Positions 1 to 8,548 of a DNA stretch of 64,000 bases are shown in pieces. The notes beneath the pieces are model-generated. The model made no database searches. It had not been told where the DNA came from and was given only the letters and a program-made list of their open reading frames with translations. The first letter of the stretch is position 1. Every line of letters starts with the position of its first letter. This stretch comes from Hydrogenobacter thermophilus TK-6 (GTDB lineage Bacteria > Aquificota > Aquificia > Aquificales > Aquificaceae): positions 186,001 through 250,000 of the forward strand of contig NC_013799.1 in the NCBI RefSeq assembly GCF_000010785.1, in the 5' to 3' direction. Made by a program: the position numbers and the translations under genes.

Positions 1-574
1 TACCAATCATAGGCATCATCTTCTCCTGAAGGTCTATCTCTATAACCTTCTCATCCAGCTCACCACTTCTTAGCTTTTCCCTCATTAGCTCTCTTTTACC
101 TGTGTCCTGCTGCTCCCTTACACCAAAGCTGAGCTGTTGAGGGACAAGATAGTCCAGTATTCTCTCTTCCGCAGCTCTTTTGGCTCTCTCTTTTACCTTC
201 TGGATCTTTTCCTGCTTTACCATCTGGTAGGATACCTCTACCAGCTCCCTCACCATAGATTCTACATCTCTTCCCACATAACCTATCTCTGTATACTTGG
301 TTGCCTCCACCTTTATAAAGGGTGCTTTTATAAGCTGAGCCAGTCTTCTGGCTATCTCTGTTTTGCCTACACCAGTAGGACCTATCATAAGTATGTTTTT
401 GGGTGCTACCTCTTCCCTTATGTGCTGGGGAAGTTTTTGCCTTCTCCATCTGTTTCTGAGAGCTATGGCTACCGCCTTTTTTGCTTGCTCCTGACCGACT
501 ATGTACTTGTCCAGCTCCTCTACGATCCTCTTGGGTGTTAATTCTTCCAGAAGGTCAGAAAGGGATTTCGTCAT
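1..574 (-). CDS. hslU: HslU, ATPase subunit of the HslUV protease (partial, C-terminus off window)
   Basis: This is the N-terminal ~191 residues of the AAA+ unfoldase that feeds substrates to the HslV peptidase in the cytoplasm. The reading frame is open to the window edge. It starts [12 protein letters not shown] and then shows the [21 protein letters not shown] segment typical of HslU, followed by the Walker A motif [15 protein letters not shown] and the conserved [22 protein letters not shown] stretch in consecutive pieces. Three in-frame ATG codons (572-580) could each be the start; I chose the innermost. The start overlaps the end of the upstream gene by about 20 bases, suggesting translational coupling. 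The Walker B region and sensor domains lie outside the window. Confidence 0.93.
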   Translation of the reverse strand, partial: MTKSLSDLLEELTPKRIVEELDKYIVGQEQAKKAVAIALRNRWRRQKLPQHIREEVAPKNILMIGPTGVGKTEIARRLAQLIKAPFIKVEATKYTEIGYVGRDVESMVRELVEVSYQMVKQEKIQKVKERAKRAAEERILDYLVPQQLSFGVREQQDTGKRELMREKLRSGELDEKVIEIDLQEKMMPMIG

Positions 575-1022
575 CATCATTAAATTCGCTCCTGGTTATC
601 TCCTCTTCTGTTTCTCTCACTATCCTATCAAGGAAAAGGTCCAGGTCCTCAGGAAAAATTTCAAACTCAAAGCTCACAGGAAAAACTCTTTTTATCACAT
701 CAATTGGTGGACTTCCTATGCCTATGGACGGTAATGTACTTTTGGGAACTCTTCTTGAGGCTTCCGTGTAAGCCATTCTGTATGCTGTCCTCAGAGCTGT
801 TTCTATGTCGTTGAACCTTTCCACCTCGTCGCCAAACTCGTAAAGCACTATGTCGTAAGCGCTCTCTTTAAAAGCCTCCCAATCTTTTATGTCAGTTATA
901 TACTTTCTACCTTCCCACTCTTTGGTGCTGACTACGCTCTCGTCAAGGAGCTTAAAAGACACTATGTAGTAATCTATAAGGTATCTGTCTGCATAAACAT
1001 CTGTGAAGAAGAAAAATTCCAT
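555..1022 (-). CDS. Conserved hypothetical protein upstream of hslU
   Basis: A 155-residue protein I do not recognise. It begins [19 protein letters not shown] and ends with a strongly acidic tail (NDDDEIPF). No signal peptide, membrane segment or enzymatic motif is evident; it looks like a small soluble cytoplasmic protein rich in aromatic and acidic residues. A longer reading adds seven residues from an upstream codon, but the ATG at 1022 fits the divergent intergenic space better. It overlaps hslU at its 3' end and is divergent from tsaE with only 21 bases between the start codons. The location suggests co-expression with hslU but gives no function. Confidence 0.7.
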   Translation of the reverse strand: MEFFFFTDVYADRYLIDYYIVSFKLLDESVVSTKEWEGRKYITDIKDWEAFKESAYDIVLYEFGDEVERFNDIETALRTAYRMAYTEASRRVPKSTLPSIGIGSPPIDVIKRVFPVSFEFEIFPEDLDLFLDRIVRETEEEITRSEFNDDDEIPF

Positions 1023-1028
1023 AGTTTT

Positions 1029-1034
1029 TATAAT
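1029..1034 (+). promoter_or_regulatory. -10 box for tsaE
   Basis: A perfect TATAAT lies 9 bases before the tsaE ATG, so transcription would begin about three bases before the start codon. I see no good -35 box at the usual distance. The gap shared with the divergent gene is only 21 bases. Confidence 0.5.
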
Positions 1035-1043
1035 ATAGCACAC

Positions 1044-1424
1044 ATGGAAGTAATTTCCAGTTCTGATAAGGAAACTATTGAAATAGGAAGAAGACTCGGG
1101 AAGTCGCTAAAAGGCAACGAAGTTATATGCCTTTTGGGGGAATTGGGAGCTGGCAAAACCACCCTGGTGAAAGGTATCGCCCAAGGTATGGGTCTGCTGG
1201 AAGGCTATCAGGTAAGGAGTCCCACTTTTACCATTGTTAATGAGTATCCTACCCAAAAGGGCAGACTCATACACATAGACCTTTATAGAGTCAATGACTT
1301 TGACATAAAGGAGTTCATAGGACAGGGAGTATTGGTGATAGAGTGGGCAAAGAATATAAATTGTTGCGACATAACTATAAGCATTGAGTTTGTACCACAG
1401 GGTAGGCTCATTAAAATCAGGTAA
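1044..1424 (+). CDS. tsaE: TsaE, ATPase for tRNA threonylcarbamoyladenosine synthesis
   Basis: This is the P-loop ATPase that partners with TsaB and TsaD to make t6A at position 37 of ANN-decoding tRNAs. Its 126 residues are slightly short for the family (about 140-160). Visible are the Walker A motif GELGAGKTT (residues 32-40), the SPTFTIVNEY segment (59-68) that follows the switch region, and the HIDLYR motif (77-82), all diagnostic. The tail ends shortly after the VLVIEWA segment. It is divergent from the gene at 555-1022 and overlaps the convergent phosphatase by 8 bases. mtaB, which modifies t6A further to ms2t6A, is also in this window at 29635. Confidence 0.93.
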   Translation: MEVISSSDKETIEIGRRLGKSLKGNEVICLLGELGAGKTTLVKGIAQGMGLLEGYQVRSPTFTIVNEYPTQKGRLIHIDLYRVNDFDIKEFIGQGVLVIEWAKNINCCDITISIEFVPQGRLIKIR

Positions 1425-2028
1425 GCTGTCTTGTGTGGCAAAGTTTGTTTAGATAAACCAGTGTGCTTTTTTCACCTTCCATGTGGATCTCGGTTATACC
1501 CGCGTTGTCCATGTGAATGTTCCAGAGGTTTTCAAGACCTATGCCCGTAAGCAGGCACACTATGGCGTGAAGCGTCCCACCGTGTGCAACTATGAGCATG
1601 TTTTGGTAATGGCTACTTTTCACATCTTCCAGAAAGCTTCTTACTCTCTTTTCAAACTCCTCCATGCTCTCCTGTGTAGGTAAGGGATGCTTTACAGGGT
1701 TTGAAAGCCAGTTTAAAAATACATCTTTATGAGCCTCCAACATACTCCAAAAATGTTTTCCTTCGTATTCTCCAAAAGACATTTCCCTTAGGCGCTCATC
1801 TACCACCAACTGAGTACCCAGCATATCACTTATGGTTAAAGCAGTCTTGTAAGCTCTCCTCTGAGGTGAAGAGTAAATAATATCCACTTTCTTTTTTAAA
1901 AATTCCCGTGCCAAGAGTCTTGCTTGAACAAAGCCCAGAGGCGTAAGGTCGCTATCAAGCCTACCCTGAAATATGCCCTTCTCGTTATACTCGCTCTGCG
2001 CATGCCTGACCAAATACAAACGCTTCAT
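1417..2028 (-). CDS. pspB: Histidine phosphatase superfamily protein, PspB-like phosphoserine phosphatase
   Basis: A 203-residue branch-1 histidine phosphatase. The phosphate-accepting motif LVRHAQSE is at residues 6-13 with the catalytic His9; the second catalytic His is in VAHGGTLHA (His149), and the acid is probably Glu82 or Glu87 around REMSFGEYE. From family knowledge, Hydrogenobacter thermophilus uses cofactor-independent phosphoglycerate-mutase-like proteins PspA and PspB as a metal-independent phosphoserine phosphatase in serine synthesis. The C-terminal region (MDNAGITEIHM...LNKLCH) resembles that group. It could instead be a phosphoglycerate mutase or alpha-ribazole phosphatase. Its start overlaps the end of the DUF429 gene upstream by 4 bases. 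Confidence 0.75.
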   Translation of the reverse strand: MKRLYLVRHAQSEYNEKGIFQGRLDSDLTPLGFVQARLLAREFLKKKVDIIYSSPQRRAYKTALTISDMLGTQLVVDERLREMSFGEYEGKHFWSMLEAHKDVFLNWLSNPVKHPLPTQESMEEFEKRVRSFLEDVKSSHYQNMLIVAHGGTLHAIVCLLTGIGLENLWNIHMDNAGITEIHMEGEKSTLVYLNKLCHTRQLT

Positions 2029-2654
2029 AAAGTATATTTTAAAAGTTCAACACACTCCTCACTGGCAAGCACTATCTGACCGTCCTTGCCCACAAAAAGC
2101 CTTGCCTTTCCTAAGGTGTAGCACACGCCTGAAAGCCAGCAGGCAACCGCATCCAGCTCGTCCTGAAGGTATTCTCTCACCTCCAAGTTCAGGTTTATAT
2201 GCCTGTAAAACCTTACTATGGCTTCCCTGTCCCTTCTACTTATTCCAGCACTATCATAAAAGGCTCCCGGGTAGGTTTCAAAGACTCTCTTATTCTGTTT
2301 TTTGAAAAGGTTTGCAAGGAAAATGGCTCTCTTGGTTAGCATCCTCATGGGTCCTAGGGATAGGGGAAAAAACTTTATCCCTGCTTTTCTTAGCTCCATG
2401 TCGCACTCTCTAAAGTGAGGTCCGGGCGTTTCTAAGTCTTTCCTACCTTCGGGTAAAGATAGAGGAGCGTCTATCATGATGAGGTCAAAACTCTGAGCAA
2501 GGCTCAGAATCTCCTCGTCCTTATACACGCACCCAACTTCCAGCTTTTTATCCTTCCAAAAGGCATAGCCGGTTGGTCTTTTGGGACTTCCTGCAAGATC
2601 AAGACCGAGAATTTTATCCAAAGTATCTCCTGAGAATGTCAAGATATCTATCAA
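2025..2654 (-). CDS. DUF429 family protein (RNase H-like fold predicted)
   Basis: A 209-residue protein with features of the DUF429 family, a predicted RNase H-like nuclease or hydrolase group with no settled function. Near the N-terminus is ILGLDLAGSPKRPTG, containing the first acidic residue of the fold. Further on are IMIDAPLSLPEG, FETYPGAFY and DELDAVACWLSG, which carry the other conserved acids. The first ~14 residues overlap kdpD by 41 bases, so the true start could lie further in, near the ILGLDLAG segment. It sits between kdpD and the pspB-like gene with overlaps on both sides, so it is probably co-transcribed with the kdp genes, but the link to potassium is only positional. Confidence 0.75.
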   Translation of the reverse strand: MIDILTFSGDTLDKILGLDLAGSPKRPTGYAFWKDKKLEVGCVYKDEEILSLAQSFDLIMIDAPLSLPEGRKDLETPGPHFRECDMELRKAGIKFFPLSLGPMRMLTKRAIFLANLFKKQNKRVFETYPGAFYDSAGISRRDREAIVRFYRHINLNLEVREYLQDELDAVACWLSGVCYTLGKARLFVGKDGQIVLASEECVELLKYTL

Positions 2655-3840
2655 AGCCCTTCTTTTCTATGCTTTTAGGAAGTTCCGCTTTTACCCTTGG
2701 TGCTATAAGATAAATGTCTATTCCCTCCGTCTCTAAGATGAGATTTTTGTAAATGCTTCCCGTGAGTGCTCCTTCTCTTCTGGGCTTTCCAAGAACTATC
2801 TTTGTTATACCCTCTCTCTTGGCGTAGCTTATAATTTCCTGAGCCACATTTTTGCCCTTTATGCACTCCACCCTGCCCCCGAGCCTTCTTGCCAAATCCA
2901 GAGCCTTTTCCAGCCACTTTTTCTCCTCTTCTGTAAAGTCCTTGCTTTTCTCGGTTTCTACAAAAAGCGCTATCCATTCAACTCCCCCAAGCTCAGAAGC
3001 AATTCTGTATGTAGCTCTCACCAGCTGGCTGGCATACGGACTTGCATAAACTCCCACAAGGATTTTCTCTTTGAGCCCCAGAGGAGTGGTGATACCTCTC
3101 CTGCGCAGGTAGTTTTTCAGCTTCTGGTCAAGCTGGTCCGCCACAACTCTCAGAGCTAATGTCCTTAGAGCTATGAGATTGCCTATCTTGAAGAACCTTC
3201 TTCTTGCCTCCTCCGCCATATCTTTCACGTACACTTTACCTTCGCTCAGTCTCACCAGAAGCTCCTCAGGCGGAAGGTCTATAAGTTTTATCTCCTTTGC
3301 ATCCTTTATAAACGGGTCAGGCACACTCTCTCTGACTTCTACTCCCGTTATTTGATATATAAGGTCTTTTAGGCTCTCAAGATGCTGGACGTTCATGGCA
3401 GTAAAAACGTCTATGCCAGCCTGCAGAACTCTCTTTATACTCTGGTATCTCTTCTCCTCTGAAAAGCCCGGAGGATTAGTGTGGGGAAGCTCGTCTATTA
3501 TAACTATCTGGGGCTTTCTCTGGATTATCTTCTCGTAATTTACCTCCCTCAGCTTTAGTCCCTTGTAATCGTAAATGACCGGCTCTATAATCTCTAAATC
3601 TTTCAGAAGAGCCTCAGTTTCCGCTCTGCCATGAGTTTCCACATAACCCACCACTATGTCAATGCCTTTCTCAAGCAGAAGGTGCGCATCGTAAAGCATA
3701 GAATAGGTTTTGCCCACTCCCGGTGCGTATCCAAAGTAAACGGTAAGGTAGCCCTTACCCACATCAAATTCCACATTTTCAACGGACTCTACCAGCTCAA
3801 GGAGCTCTTCGGGACTTGGTCTTTCTTCAAGGTCTTCCAT
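2614..3840 (-). CDS. kdpD: Short KdpD: N-terminal ATP-binding and Usp-like domains without histidine kinase
   Basis: A 408-residue protein corresponding to only the N-terminal cytoplasmic part of the usual ~900-residue KdpD sensor kinase. Walker A is GYAPGVGKT (residues 37-45), followed by the family motifs DELPHTNPPGF and MNVQHLESL. A universal-stress-protein-like domain begins near residue 255 (LVGVYASPYA) and ends with IVLGKPRR and a GSIYK loop. The four membrane helices and the kinase core are absent, and the frame ends cleanly before DUF429. No KdpE response regulator is adjacent. The gene overlaps kdpC by 14 bases. It may sense potassium or nucleotides, or modulate the pump directly, rather than act as a kinase. 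Such short forms exist in other bacteria. Confidence 0.88.
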   Translation of the reverse strand: MEDLEERPSPEELLELVESVENVEFDVGKGYLTVYFGYAPGVGKTYSMLYDAHLLLEKGIDIVVGYVETHGRAETEALLKDLEIIEPVIYDYKGLKLREVNYEKIIQRKPQIVIIDELPHTNPPGFSEEKRYQSIKRVLQAGIDVFTAMNVQHLESLKDLIYQITGVEVRESVPDPFIKDAKEIKLIDLPPEELLVRLSEGKVYVKDMAEEARRRFFKIGNLIALRTLALRVVADQLDQKLKNYLRRRGITTPLGLKEKILVGVYASPYASQLVRATYRIASELGGVEWIALFVETEKSKDFTEEEKKWLEKALDLARRLGGRVECIKGKNVAQEIISYAKREGITKIVLGKPRREGALTGSIYKNLILETEGIDIYLIAPRVKAELPKSIEKKGFDRYLDILRRYFG

Positions 3841-4384
3841 GAGTGCTAATCTCCATGAGTTTTAAAAGTTCCATGTTTAGCTTCAGTATATTTACCCTTT
3901 CCTGTCCCATTATGCCAAGAGTCCTACCCTCAGTGTGCTTCTCTATAAGCTTTTTCAGCTCTTCTTCCGTCAATCCTGTCTCTTTTGAAACCCTCTTTAT
4001 CTGAAAGTATACAGCGGAAGGTGGGAGGTGTGGGTCAAGACCGCTCCCTGAGGCAAAAACCAGGTAAGAAGGCACAGGCATTTCATTGAAAAGCTTTACT
4101 CTCTGGCTTACCCGTCTGTAAAGTTCGGGGTTGGTGGGTGCTAAGTTGGAACCCCCACTGCTGAGGGGGTTATAGTCCACTGCGGACGGTCTGCTCCAGA
4201 AGAGACCTCTGCTGACAAAGGGCTGAGCTATGAGCTCAGAACCCACAGGTTTGCCATCTTTATAAATTATGCTTCCCTTTGCCTTTTCCTTAAAAAGGAG
4301 CTGGGCAAGACCGGTAATCACGAGAGGGTATATCAACCCAGTTATGGCGAATAAGAAGATATAAACTCTAAAGGTCTTCCACAT
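3827..4384 (-). CDS. kdpC: KdpC, accessory subunit of the potassium-transporting ATPase
   Basis: A 185-residue subunit that stabilises the KdpFABC complex and raises its K+/ATP affinity. It has the expected single N-terminal membrane helix (about residues 7-28, ending in LITGLAQLLF). A periplasmic domain follows with the conserved FVSRGLFWSRPSAVDYNPLSSGGSNLAPTN region read in consecutive pieces, and the ASGSGLDPHLPPSA motif. Length is normal for the family (about 190). It lies three bases after kdpB and overlaps kdpD, in the standard A-B-C-D order. Confidence 0.96.
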   Translation of the reverse strand: MWKTFRVYIFLFAITGLIYPLVITGLAQLLFKEKAKGSIIYKDGKPVGSELIAQPFVSRGLFWSRPSAVDYNPLSSGGSNLAPTNPELYRRVSQRVKLFNEMPVPSYLVFASGSGLDPHLPPSAVYFQIKRVSKETGLTEEELKKLIEKHTEGRTLGIMGQERVNILKLNMELLKLMEISTHGRP

Positions 4385-4387
4385 GGC

Positions 4388-6448
4388 TTACCTCACAAAG
4401 AGTTCTATAAGGTGATATATGAGCTTTATAAACACGAAGGGAGCTATTATCCCACCAAGACCGTAGACCAGAAGGTTGTAGAGAAAGAGCCTGCCGGGAG
4501 AGATAGGCTTGTAAAAGGCTCCTTTCAGTGCCAGAGGGGTTAAAGCTGGAATCACCAGAGCGTTGAAAATGACCGCAGACAGGATGGCTATGTATGGATT
4601 TTCAAGATGCAGAATGTTTAATTTATTAAGGTCTGGATAGATGGGTGCAACTGATGCAGGAACTATTACAAAGTACTTGGCTATATCGTTAGCTATGGAA
4701 AAGGTGGTGAGGGTTCCTCTGGTGATAAGCATGCTTTTGCCTACTTCCACGATGTCAAGGAGTTTGGATGGGTCTGAGTCTAGGTCTATTATGTTGGCAG
4801 CTTCTCTTGCAGCCTGAGTTCCTGCGTTCATGGCAACTGCCACATCCGCCTGTGCAAGAGCGGGAGCATCGTTGGTCCCGTCCCCCGTCATGGCAACTAC
4901 ATAACCCTGAGCCTGAAGCTCTTTCACGAGTTTTAGCTTGTCCTCCGGCTTTGCCTCAGCCACAAAGTCATCCACTCCCGCCTCCTTGGCTATGGCAGCA
5001 GCAGTAAGGGGATTGTCTCCCGTAATCATTATGGACTTTATGCCCATGCTTCTGAGTCTGGCAAGCCTTGCCTTTATGCCTTGTTTGAGAACATCTTTTA
5101 GAGCCACCACTCCAATTACTTCTTTGTCCTTTACCACCACCAGAGGGGTTCCTCCCGACATGGCTATCTTTGCCACCACAACTTCCACCTGGTGAGGTAC
5201 CTCTCCTCCAAGTTTTTGGATGTAGTCTCTTACCGCGCTAAAGGCTCCCTTACGGTAGCTGTGTCCGTCTACCTCCACACCGCTCATCTTGGTTTCTGGT
5301 GTAAAGGGGATGACTTTAACATTTCTGGGAAGCGCATCTGAGCGCACTCCAAGGGTTTTTTTGGCAAGTTCCATTATACTCTTACCTTCTGGAGTCTCGT
5401 CCGCTATGGAAGCTATCATAGCTGTCCAGACACAATCCTCAAAGCTGTGATTACCAACGGGTATAAACTCTGAAGCCATACGGTTGCCAAGGGTTATAGT
5501 TCCCGTCTTGTCTAGGAGCAAAACGTTGGCATCTCCCGCTGCCTCTATGGCTCTTCCGGAGAGAGCTATCACATTTCTTCTAAACAGCCTGTCCATACCC
5601 GCAATACCTATGGCTGGCAGGAGTGCCGCTATGGTGGTGGGTGCAAGACTCACAAAAAGGGAAGCCAGCACAGCAAGAGACATGGGTTCTCCCCTATTGC
5701 TGACAGCAACAAGATACTCTGAAATAGCCCGAGCGTTGAAGGCTACCAGGAGAAATACAACGGTCAGAGATACCAAAAGTACCTCAAGAGCAATCTCATT
5801 GAGTGTTTTTCTGCGTTTTGCCCCCTCTATCATGCTTATCATCTTGTCCAGGAAGGTCTCTCCTGGATTTGCGGTGATACGCACCACTATGTTTCCGGCC
5901 ACCACCTTGGTGCCTCCCAAAACTGCGCTCCTGTCAGAGCCTGCCTCTCTTAAAACTGGTGCAGACTCTCCCGTGACCGCTGCCTCATTTACAAGGGCAG
6001 CACCCACCACTATCTCACCGTCGCCGGAGATTAGCTCTCCTTCCTGCACCAGCACAAAGTCTCCCTTTTTCAGCTCTGTAGAGGGTACTTCCACAAAGGG
6101 AGCGTTTGGATCAGGACTTTCCAGCTTTTTTGCCATGATGGTGGTTTTATAACTTTTTAGAGACTCTGCTCTTGCCTTACCTCTGATTTCTGAAAGACTT
6201 TCCGCAAAGTTAGAAAATATCACAGTAAGCCACAGCCAGAAAGCGGTCCATCCACTGAACCACGCAAGACCTTTTTTAACTCCGGAAAGCTCCAGGAAGA
6301 ACTCAATAGTTATTATCAGGCTTGCCACTTCAACGAGGAAGATTACGGGGTTGCGCCAGAGCTCTAAGGGATTTAGTTTCCTGAAGGAATCCAGCAGAGC
6401 CTCTATTATAATATCCCTGTTAAATACAGATACATCCCGTTTTTTCAT
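4388..6448 (-). CDS. kdpB: KdpB, P-type ATPase subunit of the potassium pump
   Basis: The 686-residue catalytic subunit of KdpFABC, an inner-membrane P-type ATPase that hydrolyses ATP to drive high-affinity K+ uptake. The phosphorylation motif DKTGTITLGN, the actuator motif VTGESAPV, the nucleotide-domain segment KGAFSAV, and the hinge TGDGTNDAPALAQADVAVAM are all present, with membrane helices at both ends. I chose the start MKKRDVSVF at 6448, two bases after the kdpA stop. A longer in-frame reading would run back into kdpA and is not credible. The gene looks intact, in contrast to kdpA, so pump function depends on whether the kdpA lesion is real. Confidence 0.96.
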   Translation of the reverse strand: MKKRDVSVFNRDIIIEALLDSFRKLNPLELWRNPVIFLVEVASLIITIEFFLELSGVKKGLAWFSGWTAFWLWLTVIFSNFAESLSEIRGKARAESLKSYKTTIMAKKLESPDPNAPFVEVPSTELKKGDFVLVQEGELISGDGEIVVGAALVNEAAVTGESAPVLREAGSDRSAVLGGTKVVAGNIVVRITANPGETFLDKMISMIEGAKRRKTLNEIALEVLLVSLTVVFLLVAFNARAISEYLVAVSNRGEPMSLAVLASLFVSLAPTTIAALLPAIGIAGMDRLFRRNVIALSGRAIEAAGDANVLLLDKTGTITLGNRMASEFIPVGNHSFEDCVWTAMIASIADETPEGKSIMELAKKTLGVRSDALPRNVKVIPFTPETKMSGVEVDGHSYRKGAFSAVRDYIQKLGGEVPHQVEVVVAKIAMSGGTPLVVVKDKEVIGVVALKDVLKQGIKARLARLRSMGIKSIMITGDNPLTAAAIAKEAGVDDFVAEAKPEDKLKLVKELQAQGYVVAMTGDGTNDAPALAQADVAVAMNAGTQAAREAANIIDLDSDPSKLLDIVEVGKSMLITRGTLTTFSIANDIAKYFVIVPASVAPIYPDLNKLNILHLENPYIAILSAVIFNALVIPALTPLALKGAFYKPISPGRLFLYNLLVYGLGGIIAPFVFIKLIYHLIELFVR

Positions 6449-6450
6449 GG

Positions 6451-8113
6451 CTACCTCATCCCATAAAGCAGAAAGTGCTCCAGCACAGGACCCATAGAGA
6501 GCGCAGGGAAGAATCCCAGCACATTGAGTAAGAGCACGGTAAAGACCAGCCACACCGCAAAGGTAAGGCTGTCTTCTCTCAGGCTTCCGGAAGCCACTGG
6601 AACCAGCTTCTTCTGGGCAAAACTTCCTGCCAGCACAAGCACCGCAAATATCACCACAAACCTGCCTGCAAACATGGCAAAGGCGGTGGTTAGATTGTAA
6701 AATACAGTGTTGGCGTTTAGTCCTGCAAAAGCACTGCCGTTGTTGTTGGCAGTGGAGGTATAAGCATAAAGCACCTCGGAAACGCCGTGAGGACCAGGGT
6801 TAAGGATAGAACTTGTTCCCGCTTTAGTTAAAAGAGCTATGGAGCTCAAAACCAGAACCAGGAGAGTAGGAGTAAGAGCAGTCACTACACTTGCCCACAT
6901 GTCCTTTGGGTAGAGCTTTTTCTGGAGAAATTCAGGCACCCTTCCAACCATAAGCCCTGCTATAAAGGAGGCTATTATCATATAGGCAAGCATTCCATAA
7001 AGACCAGCTCCAACTCCTCCAAAGACCACACCCGCACCCATAAGCATAAGGAGAACCATACCCGCTAAAGGAAGGTAAGAGTCAAACATACCGTTTACCG
7101 CACCCGTCTCTGTAGAGTCTGTGACCACTCCAAAGAGAGCAGAACCACCAAGGCCGAACCTCGTTTCCTGACCTTCCACATATGGACCGCTTATGCCAAG
7201 TTTTTCGAAGCTGGGTGGAAGCTGGCTCATAGCCCAGTACTCTGTAAGGTACGCACTTGTAAAGAAAAAGAGCATGACGCCAAATATCACCCAGCCAAGC
7301 TTTTGCCTACCTGTTAGCTTTCCGAAGGTGTAGGTAAGGGCGGTGGGAATCAGAAGCATAAGAAGACACTCAAAGAAGTTGGAAAGGGGTGTGGGATTTT
7401 CAAAGGGATGAGCAGAGTTAGCCCCGAAAAATCCACCCCCGTTGGTTCCAAGGAGCTTTATAACCTCCTGAGAAGCTACCGGTCCCATAGGTATTATCTG
7501 CTCTTTACCTTTAAGAGCAGGGTCTAATAGCTCCACTTTCAAATAAGGGTCAAGGTTTTGAATAACCCCCTGACTTACCAGAAAGAGCGCGCCGGCTATA
7601 GATATGGGTAAAAGCACATAAAGGGTAGCTCTGACCATGTCCACCCAGAAGTTGCCTATGTATGGCGTTTCTGTTCTCTTTAGCCCTCTTATGAGAGCCA
7701 CAGCTACCACTATGCCCGTAGAGGCAGAAAGGAAGTTCTGGACAGTAAGACCCAGCATCTGAGATGCGTAGCTGGCTGCACTCTCTCCCGAGTAAGCCTG
7801 CCAGTCGGTGTTGGTGACAAAGCTAACTGCTGTGTTGAGAGCCATGTCCCACGAAAAACCATTAAAGCCCTGCGGATTGAGAGGCAGCAGGTTTTGAAAG
7901 AAAAGCACTAGAAACATAACCACCAGACCTATCACGTTGAAAGCAATCCGATGGGTCTATATTAAGGACTCTGTAGATGAGCCTCTCACCCGGCAGGGAC
8001 TCTGCACCAAACACCTTTGCCATATAACTACCCAGCAGGGGTGTGGTTATGAGGAGGATTAAGATAAAAAGAAGAAACTGCAGAAGGTCTCTTATGCAGG
8101 ATTCACCACACAC
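6451..8113 (-). pseudogene. kdpA: KdpA, potassium-translocating subunit, broken by an internal deletion/frameshift
   Basis: KdpA forms the K+ channel-like part of the Kdp pump. The gene is split over two frames. The N-terminal piece (GTG at 8113, preceded by AAGGAGG) reads IRDLLQFLLFILILLITTP... to RVLNIDPS and ends out of frame at 7862. The rest resumes near 7947 as IAFNVIGLVVMFLV and runs to 6451 with intact selectivity-filter segments (TNTDWQAYSGE, TNGGGFFGANSAHPFENPT, STANNNGSAFAG). Compared with the family, roughly 10-12 residues containing the conserved W-x-x-Y stretch are missing at the join near 7947-7957, so this looks like a deletion of about 35 bases rather than a one-base error. 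It may be a real mutation or an assembly fault. Confidence 0.85.
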
Positions 8114-8236
8114 GGCTTTGCCTCCTTTTTGGTAGAGAATACTCCATAGTTAATACTAAAGCTTTGAATTATCAAATTGCTCATATCCATGATGCTTGTT
8201 GGGCATATATTTAATGTTGTAAAGGAGGAGGGTAAT

Positions 8237-8548
8237 ATGGGTATTTATGTAATGTTGACTAAAATATCGCCGTACGCAGTTAAAAATCTGGAAAAGCTAA
8301 AGGAGATAGAACAGCACGCCGAAAAGCTTATTGAGGAGAACTGCCCGGGTGTGAAGTGGCTTATGAATTTGGTGGTTTTCGGTCCTTATGACTACCTTGA
8401 CATCTTTGAAGCCAGTAGCGATGAAGAAGCGGCAAAGGTTGCCATGATAATAAGATCCTTTGGTCATGCTACCACAGAAACTTGGCCTGCCATAGACTGG
8501 AAGGACTTTAAAAGCTTATTGGATAAGATCAAGATAGACTACTCCTGA
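8237..8548 (+). CDS. GYD domain protein
   Basis: A 103-residue protein of the GYD family, small alpha/beta proteins of unknown function. The name-giving motif appears as VVFGPYDYLDIFEA, where GPYD replaces GYD, and the family ending SFGHATTETWPAID is present. I chose the ATG at 8237 because it is preceded by a strong AAAGGAGGAG site. A longer reading from 8177 adds 20 residues with no support. It is divergent from kdpA and overlaps the 3' end of trpF by 20 bases tail to tail. No signal peptide is seen, so it is probably cytoplasmic. Confidence 0.8.
   Translation: MGIYVMLTKISPYAVKNLEKLKEIEQHAEKLIEENCPGVKWLMNLVVFGPYDYLDIFEASSDEEAAKVAMIIRSFGHATTETWPAIDWKDFKSLLDKIKIDYS

Noticed and set aside
5484-6152. 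A 222-codon frame antisense to kdpB
   Set aside because: Serine/arginine-rich shadow of a conserved gene with no motif of its own. The same holds for the long antisense frames in aroC (31811-32398) and mnmG.
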